This document shows, piece by piece, positions 39,418 through 48,431 of a DNA stretch of 64,000 nucleotides. The notes under the pieces are model-generated. The model saw only the letters and a program-made list of their open reading frames with translations, did not search any database and had not been told where the DNA came from. Position 1 is the first letter of the stretch. Each line of letters begins with the position of its first letter. The translations under genes were made by a program, and so were the position numbers. This DNA is from Serratia sp. M24T3 (GTDB lineage: Bacteria; Pseudomonadota; Gammaproteobacteria; Enterobacterales; Enterobacteriaceae): positions 62,001 through 126,000 of the forward strand of contig NZ_AJHJ01000012.1 of assembly GCF_000257645.1 (NCBI RefSeq). The letters are read 5' to 3'.

Positions 39418-39609
39418 ATGCCGTCAAAACCACCGTATCCACGCACTGCTGAAATCATCGCAGTCGAGAAAGGTCTGCCAGGTCAGACCGAAACCTGGTA
39501 TGAGCTTCGCGCCGACCATCCAAAGCCCGATACGCTAATTAGCGAGCATAAAACCAAACAAGAGGCCGAGGATTCAAAACGCCGTTATGAAGACGACAGT
39601 ATCAGTTAG
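39418..39609 (+). CDS. yaiA: Small conserved protein YaiA
   Basis: 63 residues, exactly the length of E. coli YaiA. Recognisable by [19 protein letters not shown], then [18 protein letters not shown] and a final KRYEDDS. Soluble, function unknown; in E. coli it is co-transcribed with aroL under TyrR. RBS AGGAG before ATG. A terminator follows at 39616-39645, so here the aroL-yaiA unit ends before the IclR gene. Confidence 0.95.
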   Translation: MPSKPPYPRTAEIIAVEKGLPGQTETWYELRADHPKPDTLISEHKTKQEAEDSKRRYEDDSIS

Positions 39610-39615
39610 GTTTAC

Positions 39616-39645
39616 AGCACTGCCGAGCCTTTCCCCGGCAGTGCT
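39616..39645 (+). terminator. Intrinsic terminator after yaiA
   Basis: AGCACTGCCG (39616-39625) pairs perfectly with CGGCAGTGCT (39636-39645), ten-base loop, followed by a pyrimidine tract CTCTCTTTCC. The remaining ~270 bp up to the IclR operator are A+T-rich; nothing else was seen. Confidence 0.7.
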
Positions 39646-39915
39646 CTCTCTTTCCTCTCAATAAATCTCTCATTGCTAACTTTTTGCTTTCTGAATGAAA
39701 GCCATTAACCAGCGAAACGTTTCTCTGAAATACAGAGTAACCGTCTGCACAGACTTGGCTTGAAGACATTTTCCACTAATTTTAGGTGATTCCTTAAGCA
39801 AAATTTCCTCCAAAGCCGTGGTGTTAAATATCATCCACTGGTTTCATTGACCTGTTAAAAAATAAACAACTTGACGATAAATCGTATCAGCATTAGTTTT
39901 TAAGTTATCTTAATC

Positions 39916-39930
39916 AGGAACTGAGTTCCT
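39916..39930. promoter_or_regulatory. IclR-type operator palindrome
   Basis: AGGAACT-G-AGTTCCT is a perfect 15-bp palindrome resembling the IclR consensus TGGAAAT-N-ATTTCCA. A further half-site GGAACT lies at 39937-39942. It sits 17 bp before the GTG of the IclR gene, so autoregulation is likely. Confidence 0.6.
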
Positions 39931-39947
39931 AATAATGGAACTAGTCT

Positions 39948-40712
39948 GTGACAACATTAGAAAATGCTTCCGCAGTGCTTAAGCTTTTTGCGCAAAAGGG
40001 GATCAGACAGGGTCATCCCGGTCTTTCCTTCAGCGATGTTGTCGAGCAGTTGGGCCTGCCGAAAAGTACCGTGTCACGGCTGTTGATGACTATGGAGACT
40101 CAGGGGCTGCTGGAAAGAGATCCGGAAACGCGACTTTACAAGATTGGGCGATTATTGCTTGCGGTAAGCAGCCATTATCTTTCAACGCCGCTGGTCGATG
40201 CCTGCTCGCCTTATATGGTGCAGTTAAGCAAACAGACCCAGTGCACCGGCTATATTTCGTTGCTGGAAGGCCAAGACATTATGGTCATGCGTATGTTCCC
40301 GGGGCGCACTTATTTACAAGTAGTGACGCCAGCCGGAAGCCTGTTACCAGCAGCTGAAACGGCAATTGGTCGTGCAATATTAGCGCGAGAGACTGATCAG
40401 CAGATTATCGGGCGCTATCAGGCTGGCTACCGGGTTAATTCCCCAAATTCGCCGCAAACGCTGGATGAGTTACTGACCTGGTTGGCCGAAGTTCGCGAAA
40501 CCGGCTGGTCATCGGCTAATAATGAAACTTTGCAGGGGATCAGTACGCTGGCCACCAGTATTGCCAACAAGCATCGCAGTGAAACGGTAGGGCTGTGTTT
40601 GTCCTTCCCATCACCTTACGAGGGCGATGCTGTGCCTGCTGGAATACGCGAAGGAATAATGACTGTCACCCGACAGATTGCAGAAAAACTCGGTGATGAA
40701 TATTGGCAATAG
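39948..40712 (+). CDS. IclR-family transcriptional regulator
   Basis: 254 residues from GTG 39948. The winged HTH covers residues ~1-65 (LSFSDVVEQLGLPKSTVSRLLMTMETQGLLERD). The GAF-like effector domain spans ~75-245 and includes GISTLATSI and VGLCLSFP. Family members respond to small carboxylates or aromatic compounds. It stands 119 bp upstream of the OPT transporter on the same strand, with a palindromic operator before its own start. It most likely controls the OPT-DUF1177-aroM operon. Confidence 0.92.
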   Translation: MTTLENASAVLKLFAQKGIRQGHPGLSFSDVVEQLGLPKSTVSRLLMTMETQGLLERDPETRLYKIGRLLLAVSSHYLSTPLVDACSPYMVQLSKQTQCTGYISLLEGQDIMVMRMFPGRTYLQVVTPAGSLLPAAETAIGRAILARETDQQIIGRYQAGYRVNSPNSPQTLDELLTWLAEVRETGWSSANNETLQGISTLATSIANKHRSETVGLCLSFPSPYEGDAVPAGIREGIMTVTRQIAEKLGDEYWQ

Positions 40713-40831
40713 ACCAATAACGGACCGATTAAAACAATAATAATAGTTCATAAAAAAGCGCAGATACTTAAAGTAATCTTCGCGCCAACACTAGGGAATC
40801 ATTGCATTTTTCGCCAACATCAGGGGATTTT

Positions 40832-42427
40832 ATGACAGGCAATACCGGCAGTGAGAATAAGGTGACAGACGGAAGTTATAATCCGTTAAAAGAAATCGGC
40901 ACGCTGGCAGTAATGGTTCTACTTTCTATTCTGGGCGCGATTATTGGCGTCCAGCTTATTACCACACTCGGCGTTACCCCCAATACTTCCATAATTGGTG
41001 CGCTGTTTGCCATGCTGTTGGCGCGCATCCCGTTAAAAGCTTTTCAGCGTTATCGCTCTATTCATACCCAGAATCTCGCACAAACCGTGATCTCTTCGGC
41101 CACTTTTGGCGCGGCTAACAGTTTGCTGATGCCAATCGCTATCCCTTACGTGATGGGGCAGCCGCAGCTGATTTTGCCAATGTTCTTCGGCGTTTCGGTC
41201 GCTATGCTGCTTGATGCCTACCTGCTCTATCGCATGTTTGATACCAAAGTGTTTCCGGCGAGCAATGCCTGGCCACCGGGCGTGGCAGCGGCAGAGGCCA
41301 TCAAAGCGGGTGACAAAGGCGGGCGTCAGGCGTGGTTGTTAGTGGTCGGTGTGGTTATCGGCCTTGGCGGCGCGATGCTAAAAATTCCGATGGCTGCCTT
41401 TGGTACCGCGTTTATCGGCAATATCTGGGCGCTGGGTATGTTCGGAATCGGCCTGTTGATTCGAGCCTACACGCAACCGATTGCTGGTGTTGATATCAAT
41501 GCATTGTACATTCCACACGGCATGATGGTCGGTGCAGGATTGGTGTCGTTATTCCAGGTGATTCAAGTCATTCGCAGCACCCGTGCCGATGCCAAAACCA
41601 CCTTTACCCAATCTGGAACTGAAGTGCGTAAGGCTCTGGGTCTTGGCGCTGTTGGCTATATCGCGATTGCTGCCCTGCTGGCGTTGGCGGGGGGTATTTA
41701 TACCGAAATGTCGGTGACAATGTTGGTGTGCTTTATTTTCTACGCTGCCTTTGCGGCTTTCTTCCACGAGCTAATTGTCGGCATTGCGGCAATGCACTCA
41801 GGCTGGTTCCCGGCCTTCGCCGTGGCATTGATCACCCTGATTATCGGCATCCTCATCGGCTTCCCGCCGGTCGCGCTGTGTATTTTAACCGGCTTTACCG
41901 CCGCGACCGGCCCGGCATTTGCCGATATGGGCTTTGACCTTAAAGCCGGATTTATTCTACGCGGCTATGGCAAAGACTTGCAGGTTGAATTGGCCGGACG
42001 CCGTATCCAGCTGTTTGCCGCGTTAATCGCTTTCATTATCGCCATCCCAGTAGTTTGGTTTGCCCACATCGGTTATTTCGCTCAGGATTTAGTGCCGCCG
42101 GTCGCGCGTGTTTACGCCAAAACCATTCAGGCAGGAGCCCAGCCGGGCATTGCCCACAGCCTGCTGATTTGGGCGATACCTGGCGCCATTATCCAGCTGA
42201 TTGGCGGGCCCAAACGCCAGCTCGGCGTTCTGTTGGCTACGGGCTTGCTTATCAATAGCGTGATGGCGGGTTATGCCGTGGTGCTGGGGATTGTGCTACG
42301 CATCTTGATTATACGTATCTGGGGCGAAAAGGGCCGCACGCCAATGGAAATTCTGGCCGCCGGATTTATCGCCGGAGATGCGTTGTACAGCTTCTTCAGT
42401 TCGATTTTTACCACTAAAACCAAATAG
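40832..42427 (+). CDS. OPT-family transporter
   Basis: 531 residues from ATG 40832 (AGGGG five to six bases upstream; an earlier in-frame start at 40802 lacks an RBS). About 12-14 membrane helices. Features of the oligopeptide-transporter superfamily include FGAANSLLMPIAIPYVMGQP, FPASNAWPPGVAAAEAIKAGDKGG (about 150-175) and MVGAGLVSLFQ. OPT proteins import small peptides, modified amino acids or metal chelates by proton symport. First gene of an operon with DUF1177 and aroM. Substrate unknown. Confidence 0.9.
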   Translation: MTGNTGSENKVTDGSYNPLKEIGTLAVMVLLSILGAIIGVQLITTLGVTPNTSIIGALFAMLLARIPLKAFQRYRSIHTQNLAQTVISSATFGAANSLLMPIAIPYVMGQPQLILPMFFGVSVAMLLDAYLLYRMFDTKVFPASNAWPPGVAAAEAIKAGDKGGRQAWLLVVGVVIGLGGAMLKIPMAAFGTAFIGNIWALGMFGIGLLIRAYTQPIAGVDINALYIPHGMMVGAGLVSLFQVIQVIRSTRADAKTTFTQSGTEVRKALGLGAVGYIAIAALLALAGGIYTEMSVTMLVCFIFYAAFAAFFHELIVGIAAMHSGWFPAFAVALITLIIGILIGFPPVALCILTGFTAATGPAFADMGFDLKAGFILRGYGKDLQVELAGRRIQLFAALIAFIIAIPVVWFAHIGYFAQDLVPPVARVYAKTIQAGAQPGIAHSLLIWAIPGAIIQLIGGPKRQLGVLLATGLLINSVMAGYAVVLGIVLRILIIRIWGEKGRTPMEILAAGFIAGDALYSFFSSIFTTKTK

Positions 42428-42564
42428 ATACTCAGAATATTGCGTCAACACCAGGGCTCATCAGAGCCACATAAATAAGACGGCTTTCTAAGAAAGTCGA
42501 TAATACGCGGTTGTTTCGATGTTGCGCCTTGGGCGTCAGCCGCGCCGATTTAGAGGAAAATGAC

Positions 42565-43494
42565 ATGAGTTTGCTCCAGACCCTTACGGTTTTTGAATTG
42601 ATCGATAACGCCCACGTCACTGGTCAGGACGTTGTGAACCTGTTTGCCGATTACCCAGGGATCACCGCCAGCACTCATCGTGTAACGGGTACAAAAGGCG
42701 CGACCGATTTCGTTCATATCACCATTCCGGGCAGCGCCGGTAAAAGTCAGGGCGGCAATGCGCCAACGCTGGGAATTATCGGCCGTCTTGGCGGGATTGG
42801 CGCACGTCCAACCCGTATTGGCGTAGTGTCGGATGCTGACGGCGCAATTGCGGCGATTAGTAGCGCGCTCAAGCTGGCGGAGATGCAGCGTAAAGGTGAC
42901 ATATTGGCAGGCGATGTGATAGTCACTACGCACATCTGCCCAAATGCCCCGACCCGTCCGCACGATCCGGTAGACTTTATGGACTCGCCGATTGACGACG
43001 TGACCATGAATGACAATGAAGTTGTTGCGGGTGTAGATGCAATTCTGTCGATCGATACCACCAAAGGCAACCGCATCATCAACCATAAAGGCTATGCGCT
43101 TTCTCCAACGGTGAAAGAGGGCTATATCCTGCGCGTATCTGAAGACTTGCTGCGCATTATGGAAATGACCAGCGGCCGTCCGGCAGTGACCTTCCCGATC
43201 ACCACTCAGGACATCACGCCTTATGGCAACGGGGTTCATCACCTCAACAGTATTTTGCAGCCTTCGACCGCGACCACCGTGCCAGTTGTTGGCGTGGCAA
43301 TTACCGCCGAGTCAGTCGTGCCAGGCTGCGGCACCGGCGCAAGTCATGAAACGGACATTGCTTTAACGGTTAAATTTGCCGTTGAAGTTGCCAAAGAGTT
43401 TGGGCGCGGCACCTGCCATTTCTACGATGCCGAAGAATATCAACTGCTGTTGTCGCTATATGGAAGTTTGCGCCACCTGCAAAGTCGAGACTAA
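42565..43494 (+). CDS. DUF1177 protein
   Basis: 309 residues from ATG 42565, preceded by GAGG. The whole length matches the DUF1177 type: LQTLTVFELIDNAHVTGQ, PTLGIIGRLGGIGARPTRIGVVSDADGAIAAI, VIVTTHICPNAPTRPHDPV, DTTKGNRII. The pattern of an Asp in a small-residue turn before a helix, a later THICPN and an acidic loop reminds me of M20/M42 metallopeptidase-like folds; this is inference only. Soluble, no signal peptide. It sits between the OPT transporter (138 bp gap) and aroM (four-base gap), implying a shared pathway. Confidence 0.88.
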   Translation: MSLLQTLTVFELIDNAHVTGQDVVNLFADYPGITASTHRVTGTKGATDFVHITIPGSAGKSQGGNAPTLGIIGRLGGIGARPTRIGVVSDADGAIAAISSALKLAEMQRKGDILAGDVIVTTHICPNAPTRPHDPVDFMDSPIDDVTMNDNEVVAGVDAILSIDTTKGNRIINHKGYALSPTVKEGYILRVSEDLLRIMEMTSGRPAVTFPITTQDITPYGNGVHHLNSILQPSTATTVPVVGVAITAESVVPGCGTGASHETDIALTVKFAVEVAKEFGRGTCHFYDAEEYQLLLSLYGSLRHLQSRD

Positions 43495-43498
43495 AACC

Positions 43499-44176
43499 AT
43501 GCTCAAATCCTTCGCTACGCTGACCATCGGACAGGCACCGCGCACTGACATTATGCCGCTGCTCGATAAATATCTTCCTCGCGACAAAGTGACGCACACG
43601 GGGTTGCTGGATGGCTTGACCCGCGAGCAGATCGAGCAGCGTTTTGCTCCCGAGCCGGGAGAGGACGTGCTGGTATCGCGCTTGCTTGATGGAACTCAGG
43701 TTCGGCTGGCATCGTCTCGCGTCGAGAAAGCCTTACAGCTGAAGATCGACTGGTTGGAGAGTGAAGGGTGCGAGACGATTTTGCTGCTGTGCACCGGTGA
43801 ATTTCATCATCTCAAGGCTGACAAGGCGATACTGCTGGAGCCGGATCGCCTTATCCCACCGTTAATCAATGGGATAGTCGGAACACATCTGGTTGGCATA
43901 GTCGTGCCTGTTGCTGAGCAGATTGAGCATCAGGCGGGAAAATGGCTGAAGTTGGCCAAAAAGCCGTGCTACGCCACGGCTAGCCCGTATCAGGCCAATG
44001 AACAAACACTGATCGAAGCCGCTTTGTCTTTGAAAGAGCAGGGCGCTCAGGTGGTGTTGCTCGACTGCATTGGCTATCACCGCCGCCATGCAGACATTAT
44101 TCAGCAACATATTGATGTTCCAGTGTTGATCTCAAATTCGCTGGTGGTAAAGCTGGCAGCCGAATTATTGAAGTAG
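43499..44176 (+). CDS. aroM: AroM family protein
   Basis: 225 residues, the E. coli AroM length. The start lies four bases after the DUF1177 stop, so translation is coupled. Key stretches: LTIGQAPRTDIMPLLDKYL, ILLLCTGEFHHL with a Cys, and VVLLDCIGYHRRH with a second Cys near residue 190. The two cysteines in symmetric halves recall the Asp/Glu racemase superfamily. E. coli AroM lies in the TyrR-regulated aroL-yaiA-aroM operon and has no known function. Here it is part of a different operon, behind IclR, OPT and DUF1177, but at the same chromosomal spot before ppnP. Confidence 0.9.
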   Translation: MLKSFATLTIGQAPRTDIMPLLDKYLPRDKVTHTGLLDGLTREQIEQRFAPEPGEDVLVSRLLDGTQVRLASSRVEKALQLKIDWLESEGCETILLLCTGEFHHLKADKAILLEPDRLIPPLINGIVGTHLVGIVVPVAEQIEHQAGKWLKLAKKPCYATASPYQANEQTLIEAALSLKEQGAQVVLLDCIGYHRRHADIIQQHIDVPVLISNSLVVKLAAELLK

Positions 44177-44320
44177 CCACAATCTTACAGGCTAACCCTG
44201 GCAAAATTATTTAACAGTTAATGAACCAGAATCGCACCTGCGCCACCTAAAATCAATCGGTCAGTACGCGCTTTGCGGGCTGTATCGACAGACGCTCATC
44301 CCGCAATAAAAATCAGTGAC

Positions 44321-44354
44321 AGAAGCTCGCCTGTACCCATAATATGGGGCTTCT
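44321..44354. other. Hairpin in the aroM-ppnP spacer
   Basis: AGAAGC (44321-44326) pairs with GCTTCT (44349-44354), and CCCATA (44336-44341) with TATGGG (44343-44348) inside it. A GTATTTTGAATATTT tract follows. It could be a weak terminator for the IclR/OPT operon or a structured ppnP leader. Confidence 0.4.
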
Positions 44355-44389
44355 GTATTTTGAATATTTATCGCGAAGGACCAATCTTT

Positions 44390-44680
44390 ATGTTGAAAAA
44401 TAATGAGTATTTCGAAGGCAAAGTTAAGTCGATTGGTTTCGACAGCGACAGTCTTGGTGCGCTGAGCGTGGGCGTGATGGTTAAGGGTGAATACACCTTT
44501 GGTACCGGCAAACCGGAAGAAATGACTGTGGTAAGCGGTTCATTGACCGTGCTTCTGCCAGGTTCAGACGGTTGGCAAACCTTCACGGCGGGTGAGACTT
44601 TCTACGTGCCGGGAAACAGCGAATTTAATCTGCAAGTGCCAGAAACCAGCTCCTATCTGTGCAAGTACTTGTCCAAGTAA
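44390..44680 (+). CDS. ppnP: Pyrimidine/purine nucleoside phosphorylase PpnP
   Basis: 96 residues from ATG 44390, with GAAGGA nine bases upstream. Small cupin (DUF1255). It phosphorolyses several nucleosides to base and ribose-1-phosphate. Matches E. coli YaiE/Ppn[56 protein letters not shown]. Located between aroM and rdgC as in E. coli. Confidence 0.97.
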   Translation: MLKNNEYFEGKVKSIGFDSDSLGALSVGVMVKGEYTFGTGKPEEMTVVSGSLTVLLPGSDGWQTFTAGETFYVPGNSEFNLQVPETSSYLCKYLSK

Positions 44681-44840
44681 ATCTTGCGGTTGAGTTGCAG
44701 GTGTTGCGTGCAGGATTTAGCTTCGCGCAACACCTAAATTTCTTATCGGCATGAGAGCAATAAGGTGAAAGCCTTTGCCATCACCTCATCAGCCGCTGTT
44801 TATGATTCTTGCTGTATTCAATCCTTGCTGCAAGCTTGCC

Positions 44841-45755
44841 TTAACGCTGGGCTTCGCCACCCAAAGCTTCGATCAGGTTACTTATCAATGCTGCCAATTC
44901 GCCGGTCATCAGGATAAAGTCTGCATCGAAACGCGCCGCAAAGTCTTCACGGTCGATATCTTCATTCTGCTCGCGGATTGTATCGGCAAATTTCAAACGC
45001 TTGATACTGCCATCATCGGCCAATACCACCTGAATACGCTCCTGCCAGTCAACCGCCAGCTTGGTAACCAGTTTGCCATTCTCGATGTGATTGGCAATTT
45101 CGTCGCTGACCAGTGCCTGCTTCTTGCAGCGGATCACGCCGCCTTCTTCCAGAATCGCCTTTAGCTCTGCTTCATCCTGCAGCGCAAAACCGGCTGGCGG
45201 TTCGCCGGAGCGCACCCATTCGGTCAGCGTCAGTTCGATCGGGCTTTCCATAGTCAGTGGTACCACCGGCAGTGAACCCAGGCTTTTACGCAGCAGCGCC
45301 AGCATGTCTTCGGCTTTTTTCGCACTACCGGCATCAACCATGATCAGGCCGTTAACCGTGTCGATCCACATAAATGTCTGGCTAAAGCGGCTAAAGGCGC
45401 GTGGCATCAGAGTGTGCAGCACTTCGTCTTTTAGCGAATCTTTTTCGGTCTTCTTCAGTTTGCGATGCTGTTCGCCTTCAATCTGATCGATTTTGGCATT
45501 CAATTCTTGCTTAACGACTGAGGAAGGCAGGATTTTTGCTTCGGTGCGCGCACAAATCAGGATCTGGCCGCCGCTGCTGTGGGTCAGCGCATCGCCGCCC
45601 TGAGAACCCATTGGCGATACCCAGCCAGTTTTTGCCATATCCTGGCTGCCGCAAGGGGTAAAGGTGAACAAGCTCAGCTGTTTTTCCATCTCGTCAGCAG
45701 ACAGTGAGATTTCACGGCTTAAGCGGTAAACCAGTAAATTTTTAAACCATAACAT
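44841..45755 (-). CDS. rdgC: Recombination-associated protein RdgC
   Basis: 304 residues (E. coli 303). A ring-shaped dimer that encircles DNA and restrains RecA. Nearly unchanged stretches include [49 protein letters not shown], and the end [38 protein letters not shown] before ATG. Divergent from mak across about 200 bp, as in E. coli. Confidence 0.98.
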   Translation of the reverse strand: MLWFKNLLVYRLSREISLSADEMEKQLSLFTFTPCGSQDMAKTGWVSPMGSQGGDALTHSSGGQILICARTEAKILPSSVVKQELNAKIDQIEGEQHRKLKKTEKDSLKDEVLHTLMPRAFSRFSQTFMWIDTVNGLIMVDAGSAKKAEDMLALLRKSLGSLPVVPLTMESPIELTLTEWVRSGEPPAGFALQDEAELKAILEEGGVIRCKKQALVSDEIANHIENGKLVTKLAVDWQERIQVVLADDGSIKRLKFADTIREQNEDIDREDFAARFDADFILMTGELAALISNLIEALGGEAQR

Positions 45756-45952
45756 GATGTTATCCCTGTCTCGTCACGCTCGCGGCGTGCAAATAAATGG
45801 TAAGCAGGGCGGCATGATAACCAATTGAGCGGCATCAGTCCCTAAGAAAAATGCGCTTGTGCATACGGAGCCTTTTCGGAGCAGTGAACACTCTAACGGG
45901 TGAATATTGTTATAGACTTAAGAAATAAAAATAACCGGCAATGGAGAGACCC

Positions 45953-46873
45953 GTGCGTATTGGAATTGATCTTGGTGGCACTAAAATTGAAGTGATCGCT
46001 CTATCAGAAGAAGGCCATGAATTGTTTCGCAAGCGCGTTGACACGCCGCGTAACGATTACCAAAAAACATTGAAGGCGATTGAAGGACTGATCCACGATG
46101 CCGAAAAAGAAACCGGTCATCGCGGCAGCGTGGGGCTGGGCATTCCAGGCACGCTTTCCCCTTTCACCGGTAAAGTTAAAAATGCCAACTCGGTGTGGTT
46201 GAACGGCCAGAAGCTCGACGAAGATCTGGCGCTGCTGCTGGGGCGCGAGGTGCGAATCGCCAATGACGCCAATTGTCTTGCGGTATCAGAAGCTACTGAT
46301 GGCGCAGGCGCAGGCAAAAAAACCGTGTTTGCAGTGATTATCGGTACCGGATGCGGCTCGGGTATTGCGCTGCACGGCGAAGCGCATGCTGGCGGTAACG
46401 GCATTGCCGGCGAGTGGGGGCATAATCCGCTGCCGTGGCAGGACGAAGATGAAATTCGCTTTCAGCAGGAAGTGCCTTGTTACTGCGGCAAATCGGGATG
46501 CGTGGAGACCTTTGTTTCGGGAACCGGTTTTACCGAAGACTATTTCCGCCTGTCAGGTCAAAGGCTTAAAGGCAATGAGATCATGGATTTAGTCGATCAG
46601 GACGATCCGATCGCCGAGTTGGCGCTGGGTCGCTATGAACGCAGGCTTGCGAAGGCACTGGCGGTAGTGATCAACACGCTGGATCCTGATGCAATCGTGC
46701 TTGGCGGCGGGATGAGTAACGTCGATCGTCTGTATAATACGCTGCCATTAATGATCCGGCAGTGGGTGTTTGGCGGTGAGTGTGAAACGCCGATCCTCAA
46801 GGCAAAACACGGTGACTCAAGCGGCGTGCGCGGTGCTGCCTGGCTATGGCCAGCGGACCGTTTCTCGCTGTAA
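45953..46873 (+). CDS. mak: Fructokinase Mak (ROK family)
   Basis: 306 residues from GTG 45953, preceded by GGAGAG; the upstream in-frame ATG (45941) overlaps this RBS. N-terminal ATP motif [16 protein letters not shown], the ROK signature, catalytic Asp in ANDANCLA (about 100-107), zinc ligands in the HNPLPW...[12 protein letters not shown] region. It phosphorylates fructose and, weakly, mannose or glucose. Same position as E. coli mak, beside rdgC. Confidence 0.95.
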   Translation: MRIGIDLGGTKIEVIALSEEGHELFRKRVDTPRNDYQKTLKAIEGLIHDAEKETGHRGSVGLGIPGTLSPFTGKVKNANSVWLNGQKLDEDLALLLGREVRIANDANCLAVSEATDGAGAGKKTVFAVIIGTGCGSGIALHGEAHAGGNGIAGEWGHNPLPWQDEDEIRFQQEVPCYCGKSGCVETFVSGTGFTEDYFRLSGQRLKGNEIMDLVDQDDPIAELALGRYERRLAKALAVVINTLDPDAIVLGGGMSNVDRLYNTLPLMIRQWVFGGECETPILKAKHGDSSGVRGAAWLWPADRFSL

Positions 46874-46910
46874 TGTCTCAACGTTAATTATGACGTGTCA
46901 TGTCAACGAA

Positions 46911-46937
46911 AAAGGCCTGCATTGATAGCAGGCCTTT
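46911..46937. terminator. Terminator between mak and the permease gene
   Basis: AAAGGCCTGC (46911-46920) pairs perfectly with GCAGGCCTTT (46928-46937), seven-base loop. The longer T-run is on the minus strand, so it best ends the permease transcript but also stops mak. Confidence 0.85.
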
Positions 46938-46953
46938 ATGTTCACAGTAAAAG

Positions 46954-48318
46954 TTACTCGCCTGACAGCATCGCGTCCGGCGCTGCTGCATTACGTTGTG
47001 CCTTGGTGGCACCAAAGTAAATGTAGGCAACCAGCATAAACACCACGAAAATACCGGCAATTTCCAGATTGAACCACACCATGGCAATCAGGCATACCAC
47101 GGCCAGCACTAGCGCAATCCCCGGCACAATCGGATAGCCCGGCGCGCGGAAGCTGCGTGCTAAATCCGGTGCAGAGCGACGCAGTTTGAACAGGCTAAGC
47201 ATGCTCATGATATACATCACAATTGCGCCAAATACCGCCATAGTAATCATCGCTGCGGTCAGAGACATGCCCTGCAGGTTAACGACTCCGTCACTGAAAA
47301 TCGCCGCAATGCCGATCACGCCGCCGAGAATAATGGCGCGATGGGGCGTCTGAAAGCGTGACAGTTTTGCCAGCCCAGATGGAAGATAACCAGCACGAGC
47401 CAGTGCAAAAAACTGACGCGAGTAGCCGAGAATAATGCCGTGGAAGCTGGCGACCAGGCCGAACAGACCAATCCACACCAGCATGTGCATCCAGCCAGAA
47501 TGCTCGCCGACCACCATCTTCATTGCCTGTGGCAGCGGATCGTTGATGTTCGACAGCTTGCTCCAGTCACCCGCACCACCGGCCATGATCATCACGCCGA
47601 TCGCCAAAACGACCAATGTCAGGATCCCGCTGACATAAGCTTTAGGAATGGTGCGTTTCGGATCTTTGGCTTCCTCGGCGGCCATCGCTGCGCCTTCAAT
47701 TGCCAGGAAGAACCAGATTGCAAACGGAATGGCGGCAAAAATCCCCGATACCGCAGGCAGACCAAAATGCTCACCGCCGGACCAGCCATTGAGCACGAAA
47801 TTGCTGAAACTGAAGCCAGGCGCGACGACGCCCATAAATACCAGCAATTCCAGTACCGCCAGGACAGTGACCACCAACTCAAACATCGCCGCCAGTTTTA
47901 CGCCCAAAATATTCAGCGCCATAAACACGACGTAAGCGCCAAGCGCTGCAACTTTTGGATTAAGGTGTGGGAACTGCACATTGAGATAGGCACCAATCGC
48001 CAGCGCAATTGCCGGTGGCGCAAAGACAAACTCAATCAGCGTCGCCATACCGGCAATCAGGCCACCGGTCTCACCAAAGGCGCGACGACTGTAGGCAAAG
48101 GGTCCACCTGCGTGCGGGATCGCGGTGGTCAGCTCGGTAAAGCTGAAGATAAAGCAGGTATACATGGTAGCAACTAGCAGAGTGGTCACTAAAAAGCCCA
48201 GTGTACCGGCTACGCCCCAGCCATAGCTCCAGCCAAAGTATTCGCCGGAGATAACCAGCCCGACGGCAATGGCCCACAGGTGTAGCGTACCGAGCGTTGG
48301 TTTAAGCTGTGTTGACAT
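46954..48318 (-). CDS. APC-family permease, ethanolamine-permease type
   Basis: 454 residues from ATG 48318, with AGGAGA upstream; the longer frame lacks an RBS. Twelve membrane helices. N-terminal LHLWAIAVGLVISGEYFGWSYGWGVAG and FTELTTAIPHAGGPFAYSRRAFG are typical of the ethanolamine permease subgroup. Gene neighbours are a class III aminotransferase/phospho-lyase on the same strand (113 bp upstream) and a kinase, so the likely cargo is ethanolamine or another amino alcohol. Exact substrate inferred. Confidence 0.88.
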   Translation of the reverse strand: MSTQLKPTLGTLHLWAIAVGLVISGEYFGWSYGWGVAGTLGFLVTTLLVATMYTCFIFSFTELTTAIPHAGGPFAYSRRAFGETGGLIAGMATLIEFVFAPPAIALAIGAYLNVQFPHLNPKVAALGAYVVFMALNILGVKLAAMFELVVTVLAVLELLVFMGVVAPGFSFSNFVLNGWSGGEHFGLPAVSGIFAAIPFAIWFFLAIEGAAMAAEEAKDPKRTIPKAYVSGILTLVVLAIGVMIMAGGAGDWSKLSNINDPLPQAMKMVVGEHSGWMHMLVWIGLFGLVASFHGIILGYSRQFFALARAGYLPSGLAKLSRFQTPHRAIILGGVIGIAAIFSDGVVNLQGMSLTAAMITMAVFGAIVMYIMSMLSLFKLRRSAPDLARSFRAPGYPIVPGIALVLAVVCLIAMVWFNLEIAGIFVVFMLVAYIYFGATKAQRNAAAPDAMLSGE

Positions 48319-48431
48319 GTTGCTCTCCTGAAGATTAATGAACAGCACGCCGCCGGAATCGGCGGTGAAAGCGGCCCGTATCGCCATCGACAGGGCCGGT
48401 AACTCGTTTTTTTGATGGTTTTTGCAGCAAA

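Noticed and set aside
42550-43242. 230-codon minus-strand frame inside the DUF1177 gene
   Set aside because: Antisense to a well-supported gene in an operon; no family likeness.
47440-48177. 245-codon plus-strand frame inside the permease gene
   Set aside because: Antisense shadow; Gln/His/Arg-rich composition mirrors a hydrophobic membrane protein.
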